The position numbers were made by a program, and so were the translations under genes. A DNA stretch of 64,000 bases, taken from assembly GCA_023623175.1 (NCBI GenBank), contig JAMNXU010000021.1, forward strand, positions 70,912-134,911, written 5' to 3'. The DNA is from Bacillota bacterium. Its GTDB lineage: Bacteria; Bacillota; Clostridia; Acetivibrionales; JAMNXU01. Shown piece by piece: positions 1-10,500 of this stretch (position 1 is the first letter of the stretch; each line of letters opens with the position of its first letter). A model generated the notes under the pieces. That model was not told the origin of the DNA. It made no database searches and was given only the letters and a program-made list of their open reading frames with translations.

Positions 1-65
1 TATATTATATTATAGCAAAAACAGACCGATTTACAACCATCTAAAAAAGGAATTAACAACGCGCG

Positions 66-692
66 CTAAAACATGATACCCGATATAAACCGGTTCGTAA
101 TGAAAACGAGAGCTTCCCCGAGCAGCATGTTCCAGAAGAATACCAATAAAAATACAAGGTTTTTGCTGCGCATTGTATTGAAACCGTAAACCACGTTTAT
201 TCCCCGGGTAATCACTCCGGCAAACCAGAACCTCATGATGAAATAATAATATATCGCCACAAGCATGAGTACCGCCGAGCTGCTTTGAGGATCAAGGCCG
301 CTGGCAAAATAATATATCAGTTCATTCACGGGAATCACTATTAAATGGGTTATTGCGTAAATCCCAATAAGCCTGATGAATGTTTCCGGCCTGCCTGTTA
401 TTTCGTTTTCCCTGTTAAAGTGGTTCAAAACGGCAAAAACAGGTATCGCAAAGAAAAATACATCAATAACGCCCGCAATTACTATTTGAACAATAACCGA
501 AAACAAGCCGCGCGCGTACCCTGCTTCCGCAAAATATTCGACCAGCTCAGGAATGCAATCGGTGAGCGGCGACATTATATCGACAAGGCCAACCAGCAGC
601 ACTGCCGCAGCAATGATGGCCTTCGTCGCTCCCAATCTCCTGTAAAAGCTTTTCGGCAAAAAAAATACATCGAACAAGGTAAACCGTTCCAT
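66..692 (-). CDS. YIP1-like multi-pass membrane protein
   Basis: This encodes a very hydrophobic protein of 208 residues with about five membrane segments and almost no soluble part. The layout resembles the YIP1/DUF1282 family of bacterial membrane proteins, whose function is unknown; the assignment rests on overall character only. The ATG at 692 is chosen over an upstream in-frame start at 722 because it is preceded by GGGAGAA four bases away. It is the last gene of the spoIIE-proximal group, 193 bases below the preceding gene, in a gap showing no clear terminator. In B. subtilis this position holds yabS and yabT, which this protein does not resemble. Confidence 0.6.
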   Translation of the reverse strand: MERFTLFDVFFLPKSFYRRLGATKAIIAAAVLLVGLVDIMSPLTDCIPELVEYFAEAGYARGLFSVIVQIVIAGVIDVFFFAIPVFAVLNHFNRENEITGRPETFIRLIGIYAITHLIVIPVNELIYYFASGLDPQSSSAVLMLVAIYYYFIMRFWFAGVITRGINVVYGFNTMRSKNLVFLLVFFWNMLLGEALVFITNRFISGIMF

Positions 693-885
693 TGCATTCT
701 CCCGTAACACCTGCCGCGACAAGCGGCTTGCTGAAATACAGTTATATGATATACCCAGTTTGAGAAAAAATTAATGCAAACCCCCGGGCAAGTGATTACC
801 TGTGCCAGGGAACGGTTTTTACATTTGTCTGCGCAAGGTCATACTGCGCATAACATCAAGGGTTAAGCAGCCACTCTGCCGTTTA

Positions 886-1239
886 CTATACAAACCTGCT
901 TATAACCAGTGCCAGCAGCAAAATACTTCCGCTGAGCGCCAGGTTTATTGCCAGGTTCGTTAAAAAGCGCCGGGTAACCTCGCTTTTTTTCTTTTTTCTC
1001 TCGTTAGTCCGGTTCTCCGTTTGCCGGATGCTTTCGATATAATTATCTATGATCGCCTGGGCTTCCTTCAGGATGAAGTCCCTGCCCCTTTCGGTCCTCT
1101 TTCCCTCTTCAGCCCTGTTACCCTCAGCGCTTTTGCCCGTCGCATTTTCGCATACAGGCTCGGTTCTCAATACCAGTATGGCTTCTTCTATTAAATTCGA
1201 GTGAATATCCCTAAGAACCACAATTCTCCTGAAATCCAT
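886..1239 (-). CDS. small tail-anchored hypothetical protein
   Basis: The product has 117 residues. It has a charged, Lys/Arg/Glu-rich N-terminal portion (KKKKSE near residue 85) and one C-terminal hydrophobic helix of about 20 residues, so it is predicted to be tail-anchored with its bulk in the cytoplasm. I recognise no family. It lies 74 bases below spoIIE in the same direction and is probably co-transcribed with it, which hints at a sporulation or envelope role (inference). The ATG at 1239 has GGAGG 12 bases upstream and a second GGAG only 3 bases upstream, so the start is likely but the spacing is unusual. Confidence 0.5.
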   Translation of the reverse strand: MDFRRIVVLRDIHSNLIEEAILVLRTEPVCENATGKSAEGNRAEEGKRTERGRDFILKEAQAIIDNYIESIRQTENRTNERKKKKSEVTRRFLTNLAINLALSGSILLLALVISRFV

Positions 1240-1313
1240 TCACTCCAAGTACCTCCGATGAATATGTATCATCGGTAGTTTGTACTTATTTTTTCAAAAT
1301 TATGCATCGCTTC

Positions 1314-3710
1314 TCAGTCTACTCTTTTCCAGACTTTTGCCGCAATAACAATCATATCGTCAAGGGCTTTTCCCCCGTATTTCTCGAGAGCCTTGTTGAT
1401 TATGCTGTCCGCCACTGTCTGGGGATTTATGCTGTCTATGCTCTGCAGGAATTCCCTGAGCGTTTCGCCGTCTTCAGCGTTATCAAAAGCATCCACGACG
1501 CCGTCCGTCACCATTATAACGAAATCGCCGCTGCCAAGTACCTTTCGCTCAAGTTCCGTTTCAATGCTGTTTAATATGCCTGCCGGCAGTGTGGCCATTT
1601 TTACGGTTTCCACGATATCGCCCCTCTTTATGAAGGTCGGAGCAGCTCCCACCTTTACAAATTCCGTTTCTCCGCTGTAAAGGTCCACCACCGCAAGATC
1701 AATCGTCGTGTAGGAATCATCGCTGGATTTTAAAACCAGTATCGAGTTGATCAGCTTGATCGTAGTGTCCTTGTCAAATCCCGACTCCATTAACTGTTCA
1801 ATCAGGCTGACAGTTGCCTGGCTTTGCCTCGCGGCATTGTACCCGCTTCCCATGCCGTCGCTGAGTGCAATTATGTACCTGCCGTCGCCGGTATTCATAA
1901 AGGTATAGCTGTCCCCTGAAATATTGCTGTTGTGCTTTGTCACGCGCGCAATGCCGGTCGTGACCCTGAATTCCTCCTCCTCGACGAACCTCACGGTACA
2001 CTTTCCGTTTCTCCGGCTCATTACGCAACGCGTGTCCCTCTTGGTCATCTTTTTCCCCAAAACAGACGAAAGCGTCTTTTCAATAACGCTGAGGCATTTG
2101 CGGCTTCCTCCGCATCCCCTGTGCACAACGCTCGCCTCATATTTTCCCCATTTATTCACAAACACAATAACTTCCGAAACTTTGACTCCTTCAGCCTCAA
2201 GCGCTGTTTTAACCTGGTGCTCGAGATCCGATTTAAAATCCACGTCAAAATCTATTTCACCAGCGAGGTTGCTTATAACCCTGGACAGCCCTTCCATCTG
2301 TCGCGACACAAGCTCCCTGCTCTCGGTTATCCTGCTTTTCCACACCATATCCACCTTGAGGATTTGGTACATGTTGCTGACTTCCTGGACAAAATCATAA
2401 ATTCTTTCGCACCTTTCGAGAAAATATCCGGGAATGTCCTCTTCCGAGATCCTGCCCTTGGAATCGAGTTTTTCCACAATCTTGAACACTACCTGGTACG
2501 TGTTGTAAAAATTCCTGTCCCAGCAATGAATGTTTAATGTGCAATCCTTGCACACCTTGTCCGCAACCCTGTCAAACAGGACCGAAATGTCCTGCTTGTC
2601 GGCGGTTATTGTAGTTTCGGATATTTCGCTGAAGGTCCTCGCCAGTTCCCTGAAGGCATGGGAAAACCTTTGCAGCTTGTCCACCGTCAGTTCCTTTATT
2701 CTCTGGCTGTATGCCGTTTTTTCCGGGAATATATCCGGATCCCTTCCAAAAATGTCCACGGTTTTGTCTATCAGTTTTCTCGGGGTAACTGCAAAAAGGC
2801 CAATCGCCATTACCATGTCGCGCATGTAGGGCATGATGTTGCCCGAGCTGTCCATGTACAGTGTTAAAATAATGCTTCCTATAATAAAACCCAGGGCGGT
2901 CCCTATTTTGCCGAGACTTCTGAATACTCCGGCGAGAAGCCCGCAAAGCGCATATCCCCCGATCAGCAGCGGGCTGTAGGTTCCTGTCATATTAACTATC
3001 AGACCCGAGGTTACGCCTGCCGCCGCACCCGCGCCTGCTCCGCATGCATAACCGACGGCAGAAGTAAGCAGGACAAAAGCGATGTTCCCGAGAGAAAAGG
3101 CGGCAATCTTCACTTTCCACAATCCTGTAAGCGCCACGGCAACAAGTATGGTAAGGCTGATCATTTCCTCATTGCTGATTGCGGCGTTTTTCCTGCCGCT
3201 TATGTATGTCACGGCGTTCCTGAAAATAATAACCGTTGTAAATACCACCAGCGTATTGAACAGCGCCAGTATAAGATCATAAAGCAAAAATCCCTGCAAA
3301 TGCACGAACAAAAGCTCGGGGATCAGCGCCGCGGCGGAAGCCGTCGCGGCGTATTTGATCCTGGCGTTTTTCTTTAATTTTACCAGGGGGATATTGAAAG
3401 CGTTGAACAACAGCATTGAAGCCAGTGTTTTATAAATATTCGTCCCGGCTCCCTGCGTAATCATTCCTAATATGATACACGCTCCCACTATCAGGCGGTT
3501 TGTTTCAAACCCCATTGTCGAAGCATAAAAGGCTGTGCCAAAGGGCATGAGTCCTCCGATAAGCCGTGTACGCCCAAGAAAAAAAGAAATTGCATAAATC
3601 AAAAACTGTGAGATATCGGTCAGATCCCTGAGAATCCTGTTCAAACGGATTTTCCAGTAATTTTCGGCCATGTTTCCAAGCCTGCGATACGGTATTGTAC
3701 CAGTCTTCAT
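1314..3710 (-). CDS. spoIIE: stage II sporulation protein E, forespore PP2C-type phosphatase
   Basis: SpoIIE dephosphorylates the anti-anti-sigma factor SpoIIAA in the forespore, which frees sigma-F after asymmetric septation; it also interacts with FtsZ. The 798-residue protein has the family architecture: about ten membrane helices in residues 35-320, a central regulatory region, and a C-terminal PP2C/SpoIIE phosphatase domain. Metal-binding motifs are visible as ALSDGMGSG near residue 620 and VTDGVVDA near residue 735. The ATG at 3710 follows AGGAGGTACAAAAG, a near-perfect ribosome binding site. A tRNA-Met/Glu/Val operon lies upstream; tRNA-Met and tRNA-Glu also precede spoIIE in B. subtilis. 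Length and motifs are normal. Confidence 0.97.
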   Translation of the reverse strand: MKTGTIPYRRLGNMAENYWKIRLNRILRDLTDISQFLIYAISFFLGRTRLIGGLMPFGTAFYASTMGFETNRLIVGACIILGMITQGAGTNIYKTLASMLLFNAFNIPLVKLKKNARIKYAATASAAALIPELLFVHLQGFLLYDLILALFNTLVVFTTVIIFRNAVTYISGRKNAAISNEEMISLTILVAVALTGLWKVKIAAFSLGNIAFVLLTSAVGYACGAGAGAAAGVTSGLIVNMTGTYSPLLIGGYALCGLLAGVFRSLGKIGTALGFIIGSIILTLYMDSSGNIMPYMRDMVMAIGLFAVTPRKLIDKTVDIFGRDPDIFPEKTAYSQRIKELTVDKLQRFSHAFRELARTFSEISETTITADKQDISVLFDRVADKVCKDCTLNIHCWDRNFYNTYQVVFKIVEKLDSKGRISEEDIPGYFLERCERIYDFVQEVSNMYQILKVDMVWKSRITESRELVSRQMEGLSRVISNLAGEIDFDVDFKSDLEHQVKTALEAEGVKVSEVIVFVNKWGKYEASVVHRGCGGSRKCLSVIEKTLSSVLGKKMTKRDTRCVMSRRNGKCTVRFVEEEEFRVTTGIARVTKHNSNISGDSYTFMNTGDGRYIIALSDGMGSGYNAARQSQATVSLIEQLMESGFDKDTTIKLINSILVLKSSDDSYTTIDLAVVDLYSGETEFVKVGAAPTFIKRGDIVETVKMATLPAGILNSIETELERKVLGSGDFVIMVTDGVVDAFDNAEDGETLREFLQSIDSINPQTVADSIINKALEKYGGKALDDMIVIAAKVWKRVD

Positions 3711-4113
3711 CTTTTGTACCTCCTGTTTTTGGTTTGCAGGCTTGAGTATAATCCAAGCGGCAATAATAGTATGTCAAATTAAGTTATTTCCGTGCAAAAT
3801 TTTTCGGACATTTATCATCAAAACGCTACTGATGACTACATTAAAAGCGGTTATACAGCCTTCGGTATAAGTTCGGATTAAGTTTGATTAATATCAATCA
3901 TTAACGGGTTATGTAAAATTTCGTCAACAAATTTTTAAAAACTGCATGGAAACAGCAAAGATTTTATTAGTTGAATGAATCTCCGATTACATAAGCAGAA
4001 CGATGAAATGAACTAAAATTACATTCATTCAGCAGAATGGTGAAATGGGGCTCCGAATCTCCGAATGCAAAATCAAATACAAAGAAAGAAATAAGAAAAC
4101 AAAAGAATAATAA
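3711..4113. other. non-coding gap upstream of spoIIE with a possible Spo0A box
   Basis: I see no gene in this AT-rich stretch. On the minus strand at 3920-3926 there is TGACGAA, which matches the 0A-box consensus TGNCGAA. Spo0A drives spoIIE in Bacillus, so this is a candidate activator site, but one 7-mer is weak evidence. Around 3990-4070 an imperfect direct repeat is visible: CAGAACGATGAAATG and CAGAATGGTGAAATG, each near a TCCGA-containing segment. No convincing -35/-10 pair was found. Confidence 0.3.
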
Positions 4114-4149
4114 AAATCCCCTGCTTATGATTACATAAACAAGGGATTT
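4098..4149 (-). terminator. intrinsic terminator of the tRNA-Met-Glu-Val operon
   Basis: On the minus strand a stem formed by AAATCCC/GGGATTT (4143-4149 with 4114-4120), extended by TTATG/CATAA, is followed by TTTTTATTATTCTTTTG. It lies directly after tRNA-Val and should end the tRNA transcript before spoIIE. Confidence 0.75.
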
Positions 4150-4153
4150 AACT

Positions 4154-4229
4154 TGGTGGGCGCTACAGGGCTCGAACCTATGACCCCCTGCTTGTAAGGC
4201 AGGTGCTCTCCCAGCTGAGCTAAGCGCCC
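4154..4229 (-). tRNA. tRNA-Val (anticodon TAC)
   Basis: A 76-base cloverleaf with encoded CCA. The acceptor arm GGGCGCT pairs with AGCGCCC, and the anticodon loop is CTTACAA within a CCTGC/GCAGG stem. The T arm contains GGTTCGAGCC. It is the last of three tandem tRNAs and directly abuts tRNA-Glu. Confidence 0.97.
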
Positions 4230-4304
4230 TGGTGACCCATAGGGGACTCGAACCCCTGTTACCGCCGTGAAAGGGCGGTGTCTTAACCGCTTGACCAATG
4301 GGCC
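4230..4304 (-). tRNA. tRNA-Glu (anticodon TTC)
   Basis: A 75-base cloverleaf with encoded CCA. The anticodon loop is CTTTCAC between CCGCC and GGCGG, and the T loop is GTTCGAGTC. It sits between tRNA-Met and tRNA-Val and is processed from the same transcript. Confidence 0.97.
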
Positions 4305-4307
4305 ATG

Positions 4308-4384
4308 TGGTAGCGGCGGTCGGATTTGAACCAACGACTCTGCGGGTATGAACCGCATGCTCTGGCCAACTGAGCTACGCCGCC
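4308..4384 (-). tRNA. elongator tRNA-Met (anticodon CAT)
   Basis: A cloverleaf with encoded CCA. Acceptor GGCGGCG pairs with CGCCGCT, and the anticodon loop TTCATAC lies in a TGCGG/CCGCA stem. The sequence closely follows elongator rather than initiator tRNA-Met, since the acceptor begins G-C and lacks the initiator C1 mismatch. The Met-Glu pair upstream of spoIIE matches the B. subtilis arrangement. Confidence 0.93.
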
Positions 4385-4431
4385 GTATCCGTCGCATTGA
4401 ATCTGCGTCGAACAACCCAACGCGCTTTTCT

Positions 4432-4461
4432 ATTTTAGCAGATGTAAACCAATAAAGTCAA
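4432..4461 (-). promoter_or_regulatory. sigma-A promoter of the tRNA-Met-Glu-Val operon
   Basis: On the minus strand, TTGACT (4456-4461) and TAAAAT (4432-4437) are separated by 18 bases. Each box matches the sigma-A consensus at five of six positions. The predicted start is about 40 bases before tRNA-Met. Confidence 0.65.
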
Positions 4462-4507
4462 TAGGCAATTTTTCTTTCGGCTGTACACAATAACCTGCTT
4501 TTCTCCG

Positions 4508-7500
4508 TTAACCCATCAGCACCTCAACCACATGCTGTTCTCCGTCGTCCCTAAACTCAAAGCTGTCGCCTTCAATTTCAACTCCGTCCAAAATTATCTT
4601 ATGCACGCCTTTGTTTACATGCGACGGATTCTGCACTTTAATGTGCCAGGTTGTATCGCCGTGTTTTACAACCATCGTGTAATGCGTCCAGGACGCCGGT
4701 ATGCAGGGATCGATTTTAACACGGTCCCCGAGTTTTGTAAAGCCCAGGATATTTTCTATACCTACGCGATACATCCAGCCTGCAGCGCCGGTATACCATG
4801 TCCAGCCTCCCCTTCCGGCATGGGGATGGACTGCGTAAACATCGGCCGCCATAACATAGGGCTCGACCTTGTACCTCATGTATTCAATGGGCGTTCTGGC
4901 ATGGTTGATGGGATTGATCATATGGTACAGTTCCCATGCCTTGTCGCCGTAACCCATTTTTGCAAAGGCCAGGATGACCCAAACCGCCGCATGGGTATAC
5001 TGGCCTCCGTTTTCCCTGACTCCGGGCACATAACCTTTAATGTAGCCCGGCTCAAGGTCTCCTTCGTCAAACGGAGGTGCAAGCAGTTTAATTATTCCTT
5101 CATTCCTGTCCACGAGGTATTTTTCCACGGCATTCATCGCCTCTTCGACCCTGTTTTTTCTGCCGACGCCCGAAATTGCCGACCAGGACTGGGCAAGCGA
5201 GTCTATGCGGCATTCGGTGTTTTGGGCCGATCCCAGCGGCCTTCCGTCATCAAAATAGGCTCTCCTGTACCAGCTTCCGTCCCAGGCATGGGCCTCTATC
5301 GCTTCGGCAATGGCCTTTGCGGTTTCCGCGTACCTTTCAGCCCGTTCCAAATCCCCTTTTGCCCTGCATAACGGGATGAAATCCACAAGCACTTTATAAA
5401 TAAACCATCCGAGCCAGATGCTTTCGCCCTTGCCCTTGTTACCGACGGTGTTCATGCCGTCGTTCCAGTCCCCGGACCCTATCAGCGGAATCCCGTGGGT
5501 GCCGAATTTAAGCGCCTTGTCCAGGGCCCTGACGCAGTGTTCGTACAGCGTCGACTCGTGCCCGGCTATCCGGGGCACATCATACCTTTCGTCCACTCCT
5601 TCAGGCAAAGGATCGCTTTCAAGCCACGGAGCCGTTGCGTCCAGGATAGACCGGTCCCCGGTGCAGCGGATATAATCCTCGGTTACATAAACAAGCCATA
5701 CGAGGTCATCGGAATACCTTGTCCTTATTCCCTTGTTTGCCTCGGGATGCCACCAGTGCTGCACATCCCCTTCCAGGAACTGATGGGCTGCATGAAGCAG
5801 GATCTGCCTTCTTGTATGTTCGGGCCATATATAGGTCACCGCCAGCGAATCCTGGAGCTGGTCCCTGAAACCGTAGGCTCCTCCCGACTGGTAAAATGCG
5901 GACCGCGCCCACAACCGGCATGAAATGACCTGGTACATGAGCCATCCGTTCAGCATGAAATTCATCGATTCATCGGGCGTCGATACCTGGATGGCCTGGA
6001 GCTTCTTCCTCCAGAAAATCTTTACTTTTTCCAGTTCGTTTGCCGCCGCTCTAACTTTTCTGAACATGTTCGAGAGGGAAACGGCTTCCGCGGCGTCCCT
6101 GCCCTGCCCCAGCAAAAACACCGCCTCCTTCTCCTCGGAAGGATTCAGTTCAATCACCGTCTGGATTGCTCCGCAGGGATCAAGCGCCGCGCCTGTCCTG
6201 CCTGAAAGCCCGCCTTTGCGCCTCAGTGCCGCCGGGTTTTTCAGGCTGCCGTCAAGGCCAATAAACTCAACGCGGTCCCCCGTGTATGAGCGTTCCTTTT
6301 CCGAACAGTCAATGAACATGACACGTCCGGGAAACTCGCTGTTATATACGTTTCTGAACAACAGCGCGCCGTTTTCCCGTGAAACTTCGGTAACTATAAA
6401 CGGGACATTCTCGTGTTCCAGCACTCCCATCACGGGCCGCACATACCATGTCAGCGATATTCTCCGCTTGCTTGTTCCCATGTTTTTGAGCCTGACCAGG
6501 CAAATCTTCACGGGATGCTCCAGCGCCACGAACTCCGTCAGTTTCTGGCGCAGGCCGTTGCTCGTATGCTCGAAAACCGTGTACCCGAAACCATGCCTTA
6601 CGGTGTATTTTGCCTTCTGCCTTATCGGGGCGGGAGTAATGCTCCACAGGTTGCCCCTGTCCTCATCCCTGGCATAAATCACCTCACCGGGTGGATCCAC
6701 GACGGGGTCGTTCGACCATGGAGTCAGTTTGTTTTCCCTGCTGTTTTCAGCCCACGTGTAACCCGCACCGGACTCGGAGATCAAAAAGCCGAAATTCCGG
6801 TTGGCTATTACATTGACCCATGGGGTGGGCGTAGATTGGCCGTCTGCGAGTTCAATGACATACTCTGTTCCCTTCTTGTCAAAACCGCCGATTCCGTTGA
6901 AAAATCTGAGGTCCTTTGAGACCTGGGTCTCAGGATGCCTGGTTGGGTCCATATCCTCATATTCATCACTGAACTCCGCCGGATCGAACTCTTCAGACAC
7001 CGGCAAAACCTCGCGCTCCGTTTCAAGCTGTTCTTCCGGCGGGCCCCCGTCGCCCCTCAAAACAAGTCTCGCAGCGGTATACAGCAGGGCCCTGTCTTCG
7101 TCATCCATCACGCCGGCATTCCTTATAAACACTCCCCCGGGGATGTCCATGAGTTCCCTCGCGTGGCTTGCCGAAACCAGGTCCCTGACCGCTTCCAGGA
7201 GCGGCTGCGTGTAGCCGCCTTCATCTTCGAGGAGTATGACAAGGTCAACGGGCAGGCCTTTCATTTTCCAATACTCATGGGCTTTCAACATTCTCTGCAC
7301 CAGCTGCGTTTCACTTCTTTCCCGGATTACCACAAGCAGTATCGGCAGGTCGCCGGAAATGCCATAAGCCCACAAACCCGGCTGTCCCTTCTTGTTGGCT
7401 GCAATCATGTCAGCCCATTTTTTCCTGGCAGGACTGTTAAACAACAGGTGCGGAAGTATTTTGAGGCACAGCCTTACATCATCGGCGTTAAATCCCAGGT

Positions 7501-10500
7501 ACCTTGATTCGACCTGGCTTCTTGTCCATGACAGTTCCAGCGCCCTGTCGGTGGAAGCGGGATCATGGTATTTTTCCGCAAGTTCAAGCGCAATCTTTCT
7601 GCTTTCTGCAACTCCGACGGTGAAGGATATCCTCGCTGTCTGTCCCGGCTCAAGTCTCACTATCCTGCGAAGACTCAGGACCGGATCAAGCACAGAACCA
7701 AGAGTACCGCTGAGCGGCTGGTTTACGTCCATGGCCTGCGGCTCGCCGAGGTCCCTGTTCCTTCCTACAAATCTGAAACGGTCGGTCTCGTACTGGATGT
7801 CGCCTATGACTTCCCCTTCCACGGCAACGGTATGGAAAGCGTACACAGGCACCTGTTTCGAGCTCCTTGGCCTTCTTGACGCAATAAGGCTGTCATGCTT
7901 CGCAATAAGCTCCGTTCTTATAAACAGGTTGCTGAAAGCCGGGTGTACCGCGTCTGCGTTGTGGTCAGCCAACACGACTTCCATGTAGCTCGTGATTTCC
8001 ATGACCCTTACCTTCTGGCTGCGGTTGGTAAGCGAAACCCTGCGAATTTCCACGTTATCCTCGGGCGATACCACCACCTCGGTATGGGTCTCGATATTTC
8101 CGTCCTTTCTCATGTACTCGGCCCTGTCCGGCGAAAATACCACATTGTATACCTCGGGCTCGGGTCCGCCGGGCCTGTATGTCGCGGGCCAGGACTCGTT
8201 GGAGTTCATGTTCCTGACATAGATGTAAATGCCTCCTTCAGGCTCCTTTATTCCGGGCCTCCACCGCGTCACGTCAAGGCCGTTGCAGCGGCTGTAACCG
8301 GCTCCTCCGTCAGTCAGCACAACTGTATAGCTGCCATTGGACAAAACATGCACTTCGGGCATTCTTTCCGAAGGAATGCCCAGCATTCTGACCACTTCGC
8401 CGTCATCGGGCACTTCCTGCCTGTAATAAATGTAATCGTCCCTGTGTTCCTTGGTGTAGGTGACTCTTGACGGAACCCTTTCCTGGAGCAGCAATTCCGC
8501 CGCTTTAATCAGCGGATTGCTGTGGAAACGCTTCTGCATTATGTTGTCATTGAAATAGTTGTCGAGCGCAAGCAGGCTCATGCCCTGATGGTGAGCCATG
8601 AAACTCTTGACTACCCTGTATTTCTCACCTCTTCCCAGTCGCGACGGCGTGTAGTCTATGGCTTCATAAAGGCCGTAGAGCCCCTCGAAACCTTCTTTTT
8701 TCATTCTCCGAATATTCTCAACAGCCTTTTCCGGTTCCCACGGCAGCGCAAGCAATGTTGCATAGGGAGCGACGACAATGTCGTTTCCCAGGCCCCTTTT
8801 CAAGCCCAGTTCCGGTATGCCGAAGGCCTTGTACTGGTAATTGAGGTTCAGGTCAAAGGCATTGAAACCCGATTCCGAAACGCCCCACGGGATGTTCCTT
8901 TTTTTCCCGAACTTTATCTGGTTCTTCAGGACGAACTTATAGGTTTCATCCAGCAACGTGTTTTCAAAACTGCGCATGATCAGCGTGGGCATCAAATACT
9001 CAAACATGGTGCCTGTCCACGAAACCAGGCCCTTTTGACCGTCTATCCCCACCAGGCGCCTTCCGAGACGGAACCAGTGTTTCTGGCTGATTTCGCCGCG
9101 GGCAACGGCAATATAGCTGGCCTGCCGCGCTTCGGACGCCAGCAGGTCATAAAAGGATTTGCCCTGGTGTCCTTCCTCCACGTTGTATCCAATGGCGAAC
9201 AACTGCCTCTTTTCATTATACAGCGGTCTGAATTCTATGTTTTCTATGAGAACCGAGATCCTCCGCGCCAGGCCCTCCATCAGGCGTATGAGATTCCTGC
9301 AGTTTTCATAAAGCGCCTGTGCCGTTTCCAGTAAACCGGCGTAAAAGTCTCCAGCCTCGCAGCATTCCGGCGAACCCGGTTTGTCGCTGCGGCACTCTTC
9401 AACTTTTTCCCGGGTGAAATTAATCAGCTTCTCATAGGAATTCAGCAGCGAAATCAGGGAACCCGGACCAAGGCATTCATTAATAAGCGCAGAAATGCCA
9501 GGTTCCTCCGCATTTCCCTCTTTTGAGCCTGTACCATGCCCGATGTTGATTTCCCGGTACTTCGCAGGCAGGAATAACCGATCCGCCTCGTCCAGCAGCA
9601 TGCCGATCGACTCGAGCAGCCTTTTCCCCCAAAAAGCCGACTTTATTTCACTTTGCGTAAAGCTTGAGGTAATGCTTTCCCTCAGGTTTGTTAAAACTTC
9701 TCTCCAGCGAACAGCGTTTATCTCCCCGCCGGCTGCAAGTTCCTTCAGCGGCAGGGTGTCTATCCTGCGCTCAGCGTCTCCGATCTCTTCGTTAAACAGC
9801 TCGATTGTGTCAATAAGCCCCAGGGCAAGCTCGCTGTCGAGGATCGGCTTTTTCAGATATTCCCTGAGCCCCTGTTCCAATACCATCAGGTATCCCAGGT
9901 AATTGCCGCTGTCCACCGTTGATACGTAAAGCGGTCTTAATACTCTCAGGGTTATCGTGTCATACCAGTTGTACAGGTGCCCTTTCCATTTATCAAGCTT
10001 TTCAATGGTCGTTATCGTGTTGTTCAGCTTTTCAGCCAGCGCGGAGGTGCTCAGGTATCCCAGGTCCCTCGCTGCCAGCATTGAAACCAGCAGGAAACCT
10101 ATGTTTGTCGGTGAAGTCCGGTGAGCTGCGCCTTTCAACGGGTCTTCCTGGAAATTGTCAACGGGCAGGTAATTGTCCCTGGGTCCGGCAAAATCCTCAA
10201 AATACCTCCATATTTTTCTCGCCAGCAGTCTCAGTTCGCGAACGTCCGACTCGCTTCGCACAGGCTTTTTTTCCGTCCTTTGCCTGCTTATGAACCACGC
10301 GAGGGACGGGGAGATTATCCACGAGGCGGAAAACGGCACAGATAATGCAAGCAAACCTGCATTTGTCGAACATGCGGCTGAGACTATTATCAGCAAGCCG
10401 GCGACGGGTCCGGCCCACATCCGCCTCCAGAACGCTCCGTGGGTGTTTTTCAGCTGCAGTTCCATGTCCGCTGCGGTTACCCATTCCAGCAGGTTCCGCT

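Noticed and set aside
4131-4415. 94-residue open frame over the tRNA-Met-Glu-Val genes
   Set aside because: It lies entirely on three tandem tRNA genes and has no protein features.
4532-9334. Several plus-strand frames of 200-280 residues opposite the glucan synthase
   Set aside because: All are antisense to conserved domains and lack family signatures or ribosome binding sites.
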